Source: Marinicella pacifica (lineage in GTDB: Bacteria > Pseudomonadota > Gammaproteobacteria > Xanthomonadales > Marinicellaceae). Taken from it: a stretch of 64,000 bases of DNA. The stretch spans positions 1 through 64,000 of the forward strand of contig NZ_BMEO01000002.1 of the NCBI RefSeq assembly GCF_014636635.1. The letters run 5' to 3'. Below are positions 16,075-24,829 of this stretch, in pieces. The notes below the pieces were generated by a model. It did not search any database. It was given only the letters and a program-made list of their open reading frames with translations, and was not told the DNA's origin. Numbering within the stretch: the first letter of the stretch is position 1; every line of letters begins with the position of its first letter. A program made the translations under genes and the position numbers.

Positions 16075-19000
16075 ATGATTCGTGGGTTGAAAATTTTTAT
16101 TCTATTGGTCATAGTTCTGGCCGCTTTTAACAGTCAGGCTCAAAATCGCTTCTACCACGTCTATGTGGACACGGATAATAACCCAGGTACGGGTTGCAAC
16201 GTTAATCTACCGGCCTTCTCCACAGCCATTAATGGTGCTGACGGTCGTTTAACCATTACCACCGATAGCAGCCAACCACCTAACATTACCAACACCCTTT
16301 ATCACAATTGCGCAGGCACAACCTTTGATACGGGTACATCGATAAATCCGGCGGCTTTGGGCTTAAACACCGGTTTAAACAACGAGGATGTGTTTGAAGT
16401 CGGCATTAACCGTTCGACCATGAATGCCAGTGCTTCTCGAGCAGTGGTTATCTATTACGCCACCGAATCTGACATCGCTTCTGATATTGTCCTCACCAAT
16501 GTTGACGGAAATCCGATTATTTTAGGAATGGCTTTACCGGTGCCGGCCATTGGGTTAGTGGCAGTGTTTATTTTGTTAATTGGATTCTTGATGATATCCA
16601 GACACCATATTAACAGTAAACTTTCGGTGGTGATTGTGTTGGTGGCCTGTTCTTCATTGGCCTGGGCGGTGCAAATTGTTGTCGATGGTCAAACCGCTGA
16701 CTGGAGTGGTGTGACACCGGCCAACACCGATCCCATTAATGATACCTCAGCGCCGGGCAGTTACGCCGATTTAACCAACGTCTTCTTCACTTCTCACAAT
16801 GATGACGTTTATTTCCGCATGGATGTGGTGGATGTGGAAAACCAGGCGCCGGTGGCGAATAACCTGAGCGACACGACACTGGAAGACAATCCGATTACGC
16901 TCACCGTCACCGGTTCAGATGGCGACAGTGACCCACTCACATTCAGCGTTAACAGCCCGCCCGCTAACGGCAGTTTAAGCGCTTTTACTGTGGTCAACAG
17001 CACCACATCAACCGTGGTTTACACACCGAATGCAGATTTTAACGGCAATGATTCGTTCACCTTTGTCGCTAACGACGGCCAGGTTAATTCAGCACCGGCG
17101 AGTGCCAATGTAACCATTACGGCAGTTAATGACGCGCCCACCTTTACTTCCGGTGGTAATGTCACTCACCTGGAAACCGGCGGACCCTATAGCCAGATTT
17201 GGGCAACGAATATTTCACCCGGTGCACCGAATGAAACAGGTCAAACTTTATCTTTTACTATACTAAGTAATGATAACAGCGCACTGTTTAGCACCCAACC
17301 CACCATTGATGCATCGGGCACACTGAATTTTGAAGCCGCAACAGATGCCAGTGGCACAGCCAATTTAACCCTGAATTTATCCGATGATGGCGGTACGGCT
17401 AATGGGGGTGCGGACACTTCTGCCACTGTGGGCCTAACCATCACCATTACGGATGTCAATGATCCACCTTCATTTACGGCAGGTCCTGACCAAACCAATA
17501 ACGAAGACGCCGGTGCCACAACGGTAAATGGTTGGGCAACGGGTATTTCAGCCGGTCCGCCCGATGAAGCCGGCCAGACCCTGACCTTTAATATAACGGC
17601 CAATGATAATCCGTCTTTGTTCTCTGCCGGCCCCTCGGTGGCCGCCAATGGTGATTTAAGTTACACACCGGCGCCTGATGCCAATGGTGTGGCCAATATC
17701 ACCTTAGAACTCATGGACGATGGCGGTACCGCCAATGGCGGCAATGACACCTCACCGCCTCAATCATTTATAATTACCGTTACAGCGGTGAATGATCCAC
17801 CTGTTTTCACACTGGGTGCCGACCAGAACATTCTCGAGGATAGTGGCGCCCAAACAGTCAATGGTTGGGCCACCGGTATTGCACCCGGACCCGCGGATGA
17901 AGCGTCTCAAACAGTCAGCTTTACCGTGACAAATAACAATAATGCACTGTTTGTTGTACAGCCTGCTCTGGATGCTGCCGGTAATTTAAGTTATACACCG
18001 GCACCGGATGCCAACGGTTCAGCCGTGGTGACCGTAACCGCCTCAGACGATGGCGGCACAGCCAATGGCGGCCAGGATACATCAGCACCGCAAAATTTCA
18101 CCATCAATATCGCAGATGTCAATGATGCCCCCTCATTTACATACGGTGGCAATCCGCCCGCCAGCAACGAAGACGGCGGTCCTCAATCATTGGCCTGGGC
18201 ATCGGCCATTTCGGCAGGCCCCGCCAATGAATCGGGACAAACCCTGAGCTTTATGCTGACCCAAACCAGCATCGATGCAACCTTGTCTTTTGCCGTGCCC
18301 CCGTCAGTCAACAGCACCACCGGACAGGTGGAATACACCGCTGATGCCAACGCTTTTGGCAGTGCCAGTTATGATGTGATGTTGATGGATGATGGCGGCA
18401 CCGCAAATGGTGGTGTTGACACAAGCAGTCCGCCGGTTACTCTCACCATCACCGTTAATCCGGTTAATGACGCCCCCACAGTGACTCCACCGGGACCTTT
18501 TTCGGTGACACCCAATATCCGTATTGCCATTGCCGATGGTGCCAATGATTTATTGGCCGGTGCCAGCGATGTGGAGGGTACTGCTTTAAACATTCAGGGC
18601 AGCGGTACCATCATCACTGTGAATAATGGTACTGTAACCGTGAATACCGGTAACGGAGCGTTTAGTTATGATCCACCCCCCGGATTTACCGGCACTGACA
18701 GCTTTCAATATCAGGTCTGTGATAATGGCATACCCTTACCCGCAGCCTGCAGTACGCCGGCCACCGTTAATCTCAATGTGACCGGCAATGTGGTGTGGTT
18801 TATTGACAACAGCGCTTCAGCCGGTGGCAACGGCACTTTAATGTCACCTTTTGATAGTTTGGCTGCCTTTAATGGATCAGCCACACCGGCAGACGGTGAT
18901 TATATTTATTTAGCCGCAGGCATCTACAATGAAGCCGGTATTACACTGGCCAATAACCAGGTTCTATTCGGCCAGGGAACAACCGGAACGTTTGACAGTG

Positions 19001-21213
19001 TTGCCGGCATCACACCGCCGGCCTATAGTGTTGCCCGACCCAGTTTGGGCGGCCCCAACCCGCTGATAACCAGTTCTGCTGACGGTGTCAGTTTAGCACT
19101 TAATAACACCATTCGAGGGGTCGATATTGGCAACACCACAGGCTATGGAATCAGTGGCGGCACAGCCGGTAACCTGAACATTTCTGAAACCAGTATCAGC
19201 GGCAATGGCGGCGCAATAAACATAAGTACCAGTGCGGCTTTTGCCAACAATGTTCAATTAGATGAATTAAGCTCCAATAGCAACAGTTCATCGGCGCTTT
19301 CCCTCAACGGTGTCAGCGGCACCCTGGCAATTTCTGCCGCAACAGCCGGTATTACCAATGGATCCGCACTTCCTGCAATTGAAATAATTGGCGGTACATT
19401 AACCATGAGTTATCCGGGCAATATAAACAACACAGCCGGACGTTCAGTCAATATAACCTCAAACTCCGGTGGCACGGTCAGTTTTACAGGTGCCCTTGTT
19501 GACAGCGGTACAGGCATCAATCTGGCGAATAATGGCGGCCAAACAGTTAATTTTTCCAACATCGATTTAGACACCGCCGGCAACGCCGCATTCACAGCAT
19601 CTAACGGTGGTACGCTCAATGTAACCGGCACCAACACCATTGACACCACCACCGGTGTGGCTGTTGATTTGCAAAACGTTTCAATCGGTGCCTCGGGGAT
19701 GACATTTAATCAGGTGAATGTCAATGGCGCCACGTCCGGCATTGTATTAGACACCATCACAGGTGCCGGTCAGTTCAGAATAACCGGCACCGGCACCACG
19801 GCAGGCAGTGGTGGCACCATTCAAAATAACAGTACCAGTGGTTTTACGGCCATGAATACCAGTAACATTGATTTAAGAAACATGAATTTCACCAACAGTG
19901 CCAATGAATCTCCCGGTTGTTTGGCGGATGTGAGTGGCGTCACAGGTGTGTGTCATGCAGCCATTGAATTGGTGAATTCGAGTAACATCAACCTTGTTAA
20001 TACAGTGATTGATGGCAATGGCGATGCCTCCGATGAGCTGGGCATATTCGGTCAAAATGTAACCCATTTTGATATGGACGGCGTTACCGTTCAAAATGTC
20101 TCAGATGATCTCAATGAGCATGGTATCTATGTGGTCAATTTATCAGGTTCAGGTGCTCAACAAAGCCGGTGGCAAAACCTCACCGTTAACAACACCGTTG
20201 GTGACACCGCCGTGTTGGTGGTTCAAAACACTGGAACAGGCAGTTTAGTGATTGATGGCAACTCAACGCTATCGAATGCCCGTGAAGGTGGTTTTGAAGC
20301 CAGAACAACAACGGCTGCCGCCAACTTAACGGTCACACTCGGTGATGCTTCAGCGGTTGGTGTTGGTGATACCTTACTAATCGAAAACACCAACACCGGG
20401 GCGCTGTTTGTAGCCAACAACGGAACCATAACAGCCAATGTTAGAAACAGCCTATTACAACCGGGCGCCGGTGTGGCCTCCATTTCAAGACCGGGCTCCG
20501 GCACCAATGGCCTGATGTTTGTGGGTATTTCAGCTCAGTCAGTTGGTACCACGGCCCTGGCCACATTAAATGCAACCGGCAATGACAATACCCAGGACGA
20601 TGGTGGCTCAAACGGTACCGGTAAATCAAACAATGCTCTAAGCGGATCAAGAAACATCAGCGGTCTTATCAATGACAATATAATCGTATCAAATGATGAA
20701 TATGTCCGTGGCTTCTTCTCTAACTTTACCGGTGTCGGTAACTTAGCCGCCAACACCATCACCATTGACAATAACACCATAAACATGACTGGTTCCGGTG
20801 GCAATGAAACCATTGTGGGTGTTGAGTACCGGGCTTCTAACAGTAACGGAGAACTGTCAGTCACCACCACCAATAACACCATTTTTTCTGCCGGTGATAA
20901 TGGCTTTTCAGGTGGCATATTTGCCCTGGCCGGGAATACCGGAACGGGGCACAATAATGTTCTTTGTACCGATATTATTGGCAATGATGCCTCGGCACCA
21001 AATGCAATTGGGGTCGATGGCGAAGATTATGGGTTTGTGTCTTTCACAGGCACAGTATTTCAACTTGAAAATCCCACTGTGGGGGCCTTAACCGAAGCAC
21101 AAATTGACAATCACATCATCAGCAATGATTCAGGCGCCAGTCTTGCGACAGATGTTAATGTGTTTAATGTCGGCGGTGCATTCACCGGGGTCACCAGCAG
21201 TTGTCCACAATAA
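16075..21213 (+). CDS. Giant secreted cadherin-like / beta-helix protein with internal sorting-like segment
   Basis: About 1,712 residues from ATG 16075 (GGAG ribosome binding site at 16066-16069; an ATG 87 bases upstream lacks one). In order: a signal peptide (MIRGLKIFILLVIVLAAFN...AQ); a beta-rich N-terminal domain; a hydrophobic segment at about residues 154-177 starting LPVPAIGLVAVF and ending in SRHH, which resembles an IPTL-type C-terminal anchor but is internal; a second signal-like segment (about 183-203, ending SLAWA); one cadherin-like tandem-95-type domain; and at least four tandem repeats of about 110 residues containing MDDGGTANGG-type motifs. A further cadherin/Ig-like domain (TGTDSFQYQVCDNG) and a long beta-helix region with parallel Asn/Gly rungs complete it. 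It lacks the IF-x-D-G-F tail. It is probably an adhesin or surface structural protein. It starts a six-gene operon. Confidence 0.85.
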   Translation: MIRGLKIFILLVIVLAAFNSQAQNRFYHVYVDTDNNPGTGCNVNLPAFSTAINGADGRLTITTDSSQPPNITNTLYHNCAGTTFDTGTSINPAALGLNTGLNNEDVFEVGINRSTMNASASRAVVIYYATESDIASDIVLTNVDGNPIILGMALPVPAIGLVAVFILLIGFLMISRHHINSKLSVVIVLVACSSLAWAVQIVVDGQTADWSGVTPANTDPINDTSAPGSYADLTNVFFTSHNDDVYFRMDVVDVENQAPVANNLSDTTLEDNPITLTVTGSDGDSDPLTFSVNSPPANGSLSAFTVVNSTTSTVVYTPNADFNGNDSFTFVANDGQVNSAPASANVTITAVNDAPTFTSGGNVTHLETGGPYSQIWATNISPGAPNETGQTLSFTILSNDNSALFSTQPTIDASGTLNFEAATDASGTANLTLNLSDDGGTANGGADTSATVGLTITITDVNDPPSFTAGPDQTNNEDAGATTVNGWATGISAGPPDEAGQTLTFNITANDNPSLFSAGPSVAANGDLSYTPAPDANGVANITLELMDDGGTANGGNDTSPPQSFIITVTAVNDPPVFTLGADQNILEDSGAQTVNGWATGIAPGPADEASQTVSFTVTNNNNALFVVQPALDAAGNLSYTPAPDANGSAVVTVTASDDGGTANGGQDTSAPQNFTINIADVNDAPSFTYGGNPPASNEDGGPQSLAWASAISAGPANESGQTLSFMLTQTSIDATLSFAVPPSVNSTTGQVEYTADANAFGSASYDVMLMDDGGTANGGVDTSSPPVTLTITVNPVNDAPTVTPPGPFSVTPNIRIAIADGANDLLAGASDVEGTALNIQGSGTIITVNNGTVTVNTGNGAFSYDPPPGFTGTDSFQYQVCDNGIPLPAACSTPATVNLNVTGNVVWFIDNSASAGGNGTLMSPFDSLAAFNGSATPADGDYIYLAAGIYNEAGITLANNQVLFGQGTTGTFDSVAGITPPAYSVARPSLGGPNPLITSSADGVSLALNNTIRGVDIGNTTGYGISGGTAGNLNISETSISGNGGAINISTSAAFANNVQLDELSSNSNSSSALSLNGVSGTLAISAATAGITNGSALPAIEIIGGTLTMSYPGNINNTAGRSVNITSNSGGTVSFTGALVDSGTGINLANNGGQTVNFSNIDLDTAGNAAFTASNGGTLNVTGTNTIDTTTGVAVDLQNVSIGASGMTFNQVNVNGATSGIVLDTITGAGQFRITGTGTTAGSGGTIQNNSTSGFTAMNTSNIDLRNMNFTNSANESPGCLADVSGVTGVCHAAIELVNSSNINLVNTVIDGNGDASDELGIFGQNVTHFDMDGVTVQNVSDDLNEHGIYVVNLSGSGAQQSRWQNLTVNNTVGDTAVLVVQNTGTGSLVIDGNSTLSNAREGGFEARTTTAAANLTVTLGDASAVGVGDTLLIENTNTGALFVANNGTITANVRNSLLQPGAGVASISRPGSGTNGLMFVGISAQSVGTTALATLNATGNDNTQDDGGSNGTGKSNNALSGSRNISGLINDNIIVSNDEYVRGFFSNFTGVGNLAANTITIDNNTINMTGSGGNETIVGVEYRASNSNGELSVTTTNNTIFSAGDNGFSGGIFALAGNTGTGHNNVLCTDIIGNDASAPNAIGVDGEDYGFVSFTGTVFQLENPTVGALTEAQIDNHIISNDSGASLATDVNVFNVGGAFTGVTSSCPQ

Positions 21214-21228
21214 TAAAGAGGAGTCATA

Positions 21229-21744
21229 ATGTCAGAACCATTTTTAGCTGAAATCAGAATTGTCGGGTTTAATTTCGCCCCCAGAGGCTGGGCCTTTTGT
21301 GACGGCCAGATATTACCCATCAACCAAAACCAATCCCTGTACTCGCTGTTGGGGACCACCTATGGCGGCGATGGCAGAACATCATTTGCACTGCCTGATG
21401 TGAGAGGTCGTGTACCCATTCATGTCGGTAACAGCGGCGGAGGAACCCATCACACACTTGGGCAAAAAACCGGTGAAGAAACCCATACCCTTTCAGTCGC
21501 TGAAATGCCTCAACACCAACATCCTGTCAATGGCACCGGAAATACCGCCACTGAAGCCACACCGAACAGTAATTTGTTACCGGCTGTCAATAATGGCAAG
21601 CCCTATGCCTCAACTGCATCTGCCCCCATGGGAGATAACACAATCGCGCCAGTCGGTGGCGGTCAGGCGCACAATAACATGCAACCTTATCTGGCGATGA
21701 ATTATTGCATTGCTCTACAAGGTTTATTCCCATCACGCAATTAG
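21229..21744 (+). CDS. Phage tail-collar-domain protein (microcystin-dependent-protein-like) 1
   Basis: A 171-residue Tail Collar (PF07484-type) protein. It carries NFAPRGWAFCDGQ (about residues 13-25), TYGGDGRTSFALPDVRGR, a histidine-rich MPQHQHPV, and the closing AHNNMQPYLAMNY with PSRN at the end. Homologous domains form receptor-binding short tail fibres in phages, but there is no phage structural gene here. Bacterial stand-alone copies are called microcystin-dependent-like proteins, and their function is not established. It is the first of three paralogues in tandem, 15 bases after the giant adhesin-like gene, with a clear AGAGGAG ribosome binding site. Confidence 0.92.
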   Translation: MSEPFLAEIRIVGFNFAPRGWAFCDGQILPINQNQSLYSLLGTTYGGDGRTSFALPDVRGRVPIHVGNSGGGTHHTLGQKTGEETHTLSVAEMPQHQHPVNGTGNTATEATPNSNLLPAVNNGKPYASTASAPMGDNTIAPVGGGQAHNNMQPYLAMNYCIALQGLFPSRN

Positions 21745-21753
21745 GAGAAAATT

Positions 21754-22278
21754 ATGTCAGAACCATTTGTCGGCGAAGTTCGCATGTTTGCAGGTAACTT
21801 TGCACCCAGAGGCTGGGCTTTTTGCGATGGACAACTATTAGCCGTATCTCAAAATGATGCTTTGTTTAGTTTACTCGGAACAATCTATGGCGGTGACGGC
21901 AGAACTACATTTGGATTGCCCGATATGCGCGGCCGATTGGCCATACACGCAGGCACGGGCCCGGGATTGAGTCCCCGGCAATTAGGTGCCAAAGCAGGCA
22001 ATGAACAAGAAACCCTGACGGTTAATCAATTACCCAGTCATCAACATGAATTGTTAGCTGCCAATACCCCCGGCTCTTCTGCCACACCCACAGGTCATTT
22101 AGCCAGAGACACAGCCGGCTCGAACCTGTATGTTGAAGCCCTTTCGACAAACAACACACCCCTGGATAACAGTGCTTCAAACAACGTGGGCGGTTCACGG
22201 GGCCACAACAATTTAATGCCCTATTTATGTATTAATTACATCATTGCCCTGGTGGGAATTTATCCTTCAAGACAATAA
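21754..22278 (+). CDS. Phage tail-collar-domain protein 2
   Basis: A 174-residue paralogue of the preceding gene. It shares the opening MSEPF-x-x-E-x-R, the core NFAPRGWAFCDGQLLA, the GGDGRTTFGLPDMRGR block, the histidine motif LPSHQHELL and the ending VGIYPSRQ. The variable region (about residues 110-150) differs from its neighbours in length and composition. In phage fibres this is where receptor specificity lies, so the three copies may recognise different ligands or form a heteromer; that is inference. It begins nine bases after copy 1, preceded by TTAGGAGAA. Confidence 0.92.
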   Translation: MSEPFVGEVRMFAGNFAPRGWAFCDGQLLAVSQNDALFSLLGTIYGGDGRTTFGLPDMRGRLAIHAGTGPGLSPRQLGAKAGNEQETLTVNQLPSHQHELLAANTPGSSATPTGHLARDTAGSNLYVEALSTNNTPLDNSASNNVGGSRGHNNLMPYLCINYIIALVGIYPSRQ

Positions 22279-22289
22279 GGAGAATTATT

Positions 22290-22829
22290 ATGTCAGAACC
22301 TTTTATCGCAGAAATCAGAATATTTGCCGGCAATTTTGCCCCAAGAGGCTGGGCTTTTTGTAACGGTCAGTTATTACCTATTTCTCAAAACACGGCTCTT
22401 TTTTCCCTGATTGGCACCACTTACGGCGGTGACGGCAGAACCACCACAGCGTTGCCTGACCTTCAGGGCAGAGCGGCCATGCACCCTGGGCGGGGTCCGG
22501 GGTTAACGTCCAGACGATTGGGTGAACGGGGTGGCACGGAAACTGTCACCTTAACTGAAGCGCAAATCCCCTCACATCAACACAGTCTCATTGCTGATAA
22601 TCATGCCGGTGGCATTTCAGGAGGCGGTGCCAATACACCTGATCCGGCTGGTCACTATATGGCCAGCACATCAGCCAGTGGCCAGTTCTACGCAGACGGA
22701 TCATCTAATCTCAGCCCAATGAACCCCACCAGTAACACTGGCGGATCACAAGCACATAACAACTTACAGCCCTTAATCGTGATTAATTTCATTATCGCAT
22801 TAGTGGGTCTGTACCCTTCGAGGAGTTAA
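22290..22829 (+). CDS. Phage tail-collar-domain protein 3
   Basis: A 179-residue third paralogue with the opening MSEPFIAEIRIFAGNFAPRG, the GGDGRTTTALPDLQGR block, IPSHQHSL and the ending LVGLYPSRS. Its variable loop is the longest of the three and Gly/Ser-rich. No signal peptide is present in any of the three, so if they act outside the cell the export route is unclear. It follows copy 2 by eleven bases with AAGGAG upstream, and is followed after two bases by a Tat-signal protein gene. Confidence 0.92.
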   Translation: MSEPFIAEIRIFAGNFAPRGWAFCNGQLLPISQNTALFSLIGTTYGGDGRTTTALPDLQGRAAMHPGRGPGLTSRRLGERGGTETVTLTEAQIPSHQHSLIADNHAGGISGGGANTPDPAGHYMASTSASGQFYADGSSNLSPMNPTSNTGGSQAHNNLQPLIVINFIIALVGLYPSRS

Positions 22830-22831
22830 CC

Positions 22832-23188
22832 ATGAACAGAAGACTATTTGCGAAAACAATCCTTGGCGGCTTGGGCGCATCTGTGCTGACCAGCCCGGTG
22901 ATGGCTCATTCCTCTTCAATTAAAACAAGTTCAATCAATTTTGAAGCTGGACACAGCATGCAAACAGATGATGGACTTAAAATGACCTTAAGTGGCCACC
23001 AATTGCCCACAAAAAATAAGGACCATCAACAGTTTGTGCTTACTTTTGACGTTCATAATCCGGATGATCATTTACAAGAAAAAATTTACCATTTGACTGA
23101 TCACAAGGGTATTAAGCACGATATTTTTATGACACCTATTAATAAAAATCAACTACAGGCGGTCTTTAACCGGAGAACGCATGCCTGA
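22832..23188 (+). CDS. Tat-exported DUF6916-like protein
   Basis: A 118-residue protein whose N-terminus (MNRRLFAKTILGGLGASVL) has a twin-arginine pattern (RRLFAK) followed by a hydrophobic stretch and an MAHS cleavage region, so Tat export is likely. The mature part (about residues 28-115) resembles DUF6916 proteins found beside tail-collar genes and is homologous by eye to the convergent gene at 23724-24017. Shared features are the NK...QF...F core, IY/VY, an F-x-x-P strand and a terminal AVF. The function is unknown. It overlaps the following GNAT gene by eight bases, so the two are probably co-translated. Confidence 0.75.
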   Translation: MNRRLFAKTILGGLGASVLTSPVMAHSSSIKTSSINFEAGHSMQTDDGLKMTLSGHQLPTKNKDHQQFVLTFDVHNPDDHLQEKIYHLTDHKGIKHDIFMTPINKNQLQAVFNRRTHA

Positions 23189-23717
23189 AAATTGGTTGAA
23201 CCAAAAGTCGTTCAAATTTATACCGAAAAGTGTTTTATTCAAAGCCATATCTAATAAGGATATGGCTTTTCTTTCTGAGTTGTATCGCAGCACTAGATGG
23301 CAAGAGGTGCTTCAAGCTCCGTGGAATGATGAACAACGCATCGAATTTCTAGACCAACAGTTTACCGCGCAACATGAACACTACAACAGCCACTACCCTA
23401 AAGCTGAAAAATTATTGATACTCAAAGAGACCAAACCCATAGGGCGGATTTATATTGATCGGGATGAAAGTTCGATTTGTTTGATAGATGTGGCATTACT
23501 CACACAACATCGCGGCAGCGGACTTGGTACTAAACTGCTTAAAGAGTTATTAATAGAAGCTCAGGCAACAAAGAAAAAAATAGTCATCCATGTTGAAAAC
23601 TTCAATCCGGCCTACCAATGGTACCTGAAACATGGTTTCCAACAGGTGGAAGACAAAGGTGTTTACCAGTATATGGAATGGTACCCAAAATCAGCGAACA
23701 AGAACCAATCCGGTTAA
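23181..23717 (+). CDS. GNAT-family N-acetyltransferase
   Basis: A 178-residue GNAT protein. The acetyl-CoA-binding motif A is RGSGLGTKLLKELL (about residues 111-124), preceded by beta-4 (CLIDVALLTQ). Motif B follows with ENFNPAYQWYLKHGF. The N-terminal 30 residues are extra. The substrate is unknown. The position as the last gene of the tail-collar operon suggests modification of an operon product or its ligand, but this is inference. A GGAG ribosome binding site lies inside the end of the preceding gene. Confidence 0.9.
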   Translation: MPENWLNQKSFKFIPKSVLFKAISNKDMAFLSELYRSTRWQEVLQAPWNDEQRIEFLDQQFTAQHEHYNSHYPKAEKLLILKETKPIGRIYIDRDESSICLIDVALLTQHRGSGLGTKLLKELLIEAQATKKKIVIHVENFNPAYQWYLKHGFQQVEDKGVYQYMEWYPKSANKNQSG

Positions 23718-23723
23718 TCTCTT

Positions 23724-24017
23724 TTAAGTAAAAACAGCCTCATAGTGCACACCTTTATCGTCGCCAAAAACCGGCACTAAAAACAGTTCAAATTCCCCCA
23801 TCTTTGAATGAGAAACCTGATAAACACCTTGCTCAAACACCTGCTTTTCATCACATGAAAACACCACTGAAAATTGTTCATTCTGCGATTTATTCTGAGG
23901 CTTAAGCCCGGCTTTAACTTCTTCTATACGACACGATACGGGTTGATCCTGTACAAAAGTAATCCCAAAGTCATCCCCACTGTATTGCTCAAATTGTTTT
24001 TTATTCGGTAAAGTCAT
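23724..24017 (-). CDS. DUF6916-like protein, cytoplasmic paralogue
   Basis: A 97-residue protein that aligns by eye with the C-terminal part of the Tat-exported protein at 22832-23188: an NKSQNEQFSVVF strand, an acidic turn, GVYQVSH, an FLVP strand and a terminal YEAVFT. It lacks any signal peptide. It faces the GNAT gene convergently with six bases between stop codons. The family occurs beside tail-collar genes; no biochemical role is known to me. It may be the product of an ancient duplication within the locus. Confidence 0.7.
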   Translation of the reverse strand: MTLPNKKQFEQYSGDDFGITFVQDQPVSCRIEEVKAGLKPQNKSQNEQFSVVFSCDEKQVFEQGVYQVSHSKMGEFELFLVPVFGDDKGVHYEAVFT

Positions 24018-24220
24018 AGTTATCAGTTCTTAAACCCCCTATTATAGCGTACTCACTTGCTACAGACATTAGAGTACAAAAAACTCGCCCATGGGAGAAG
24101 TCTCAGTTTTGATAATAATAACAACTAAAATTCTATGAATAATAACCATATTTTGCTATGATTATATTTGGGGATAATCTTATAAATGGATATACAAAAC
24201 AGTAACTTAGAGGAAATATT

Positions 24221-24766
24221 ATGAAAACTAATTTATTTAAAGGGCTCTGCCTGACACTGCTCTCAGGGTATGCTTTAGCCGACGTGAACATAAACGCCCA
24301 ATTATGTAACCAGTCAAAGAAGCCTGTTGAATTTCACTTTTTTAATCATAATGATATTGCCAGCGGCGGGATTGCACTTGCCACAAAATCTGTGCAGGCT
24401 TGTTCCTGTGTAAACATTACCACACACACGGACTTATGGCACAACATGCCCATTGCAAGAATCAACCAGTTGGTTTATCGCGATGTTGGTAGTGTTTCGG
24501 GCACCAGCATTGAGGTTTGTCTGGATGCCAAGGGTAAATTTGAAGGCTATATCGAAGGCGGCGTCAAAACTTGCGCCAAAGCTAAAAAGGAAACTTCTTA
24601 TTTGCCTGCGCCTGAACTCACCCGCGCCCAGGGTGATTTGAAAATTCTTGAAAGTCATTTGTACGCTGAATCAACCGACTGTCAATCAAAAGACTGGACC
24701 GGTGGTTGTGTAAAATATGACGCTAATTACAATTTCACAGATGGCGCTGCTTGTCACGGAAATTAA
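24221..24766 (+). CDS. Cysteine-rich secreted protein of unknown family
   Basis: A 181-residue protein with a clear signal peptide (MKTNLFKGLCLTLLSGYALA) and eight cysteines in the mature part. Two of these are in an ACSC pair (about residue 65), and the spacing is compatible with disulfides. The mature N-terminus (DVNINAQLCNQS) starts beta-rich. I do not recognise a family. A good ribosome binding site (AGAGGAAAT) precedes ATG 24221, and a strong terminator follows at 24781, so it is probably a single-gene transcription unit. Its position next to the tail-collar locus may be coincidental. Confidence 0.8.
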   Translation: MKTNLFKGLCLTLLSGYALADVNINAQLCNQSKKPVEFHFFNHNDIASGGIALATKSVQACSCVNITTHTDLWHNMPIARINQLVYRDVGSVSGTSIEVCLDAKGKFEGYIEGGVKTCAKAKKETSYLPAPELTRAQGDLKILESHLYAESTDCQSKDWTGGCVKYDANYNFTDGAACHGN

Positions 24767-24780
24767 AGCTGTCATCAAAG

Positions 24781-24829
24781 AACGACTTACCCGTCCGGGC
24801 AATACGCGCTGACAGGTAAGTCGTTTTTT
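24781..24829 (+). terminator. Intrinsic terminator after secreted protein gene
   Basis: Perfect 11-bp stem AACGACTTACC (24781-24791) / GGTAAGTCGTT (24815-24825), with a 23-base GC-rich loop and a T-run at 24824-24829. It lies 15 bases after the stop of the cysteine-rich secreted protein gene. Confidence 0.85.

Noticed and set aside
21229-22829. Prophage remnant suggested by the tail-collar proteins
   Set aside because: No capsid, portal, terminase, lysis, integrase or attachment-site genes flank them; they sit in an operon with an adhesin-like and an acetyltransferase gene, so a domesticated system is more likely.
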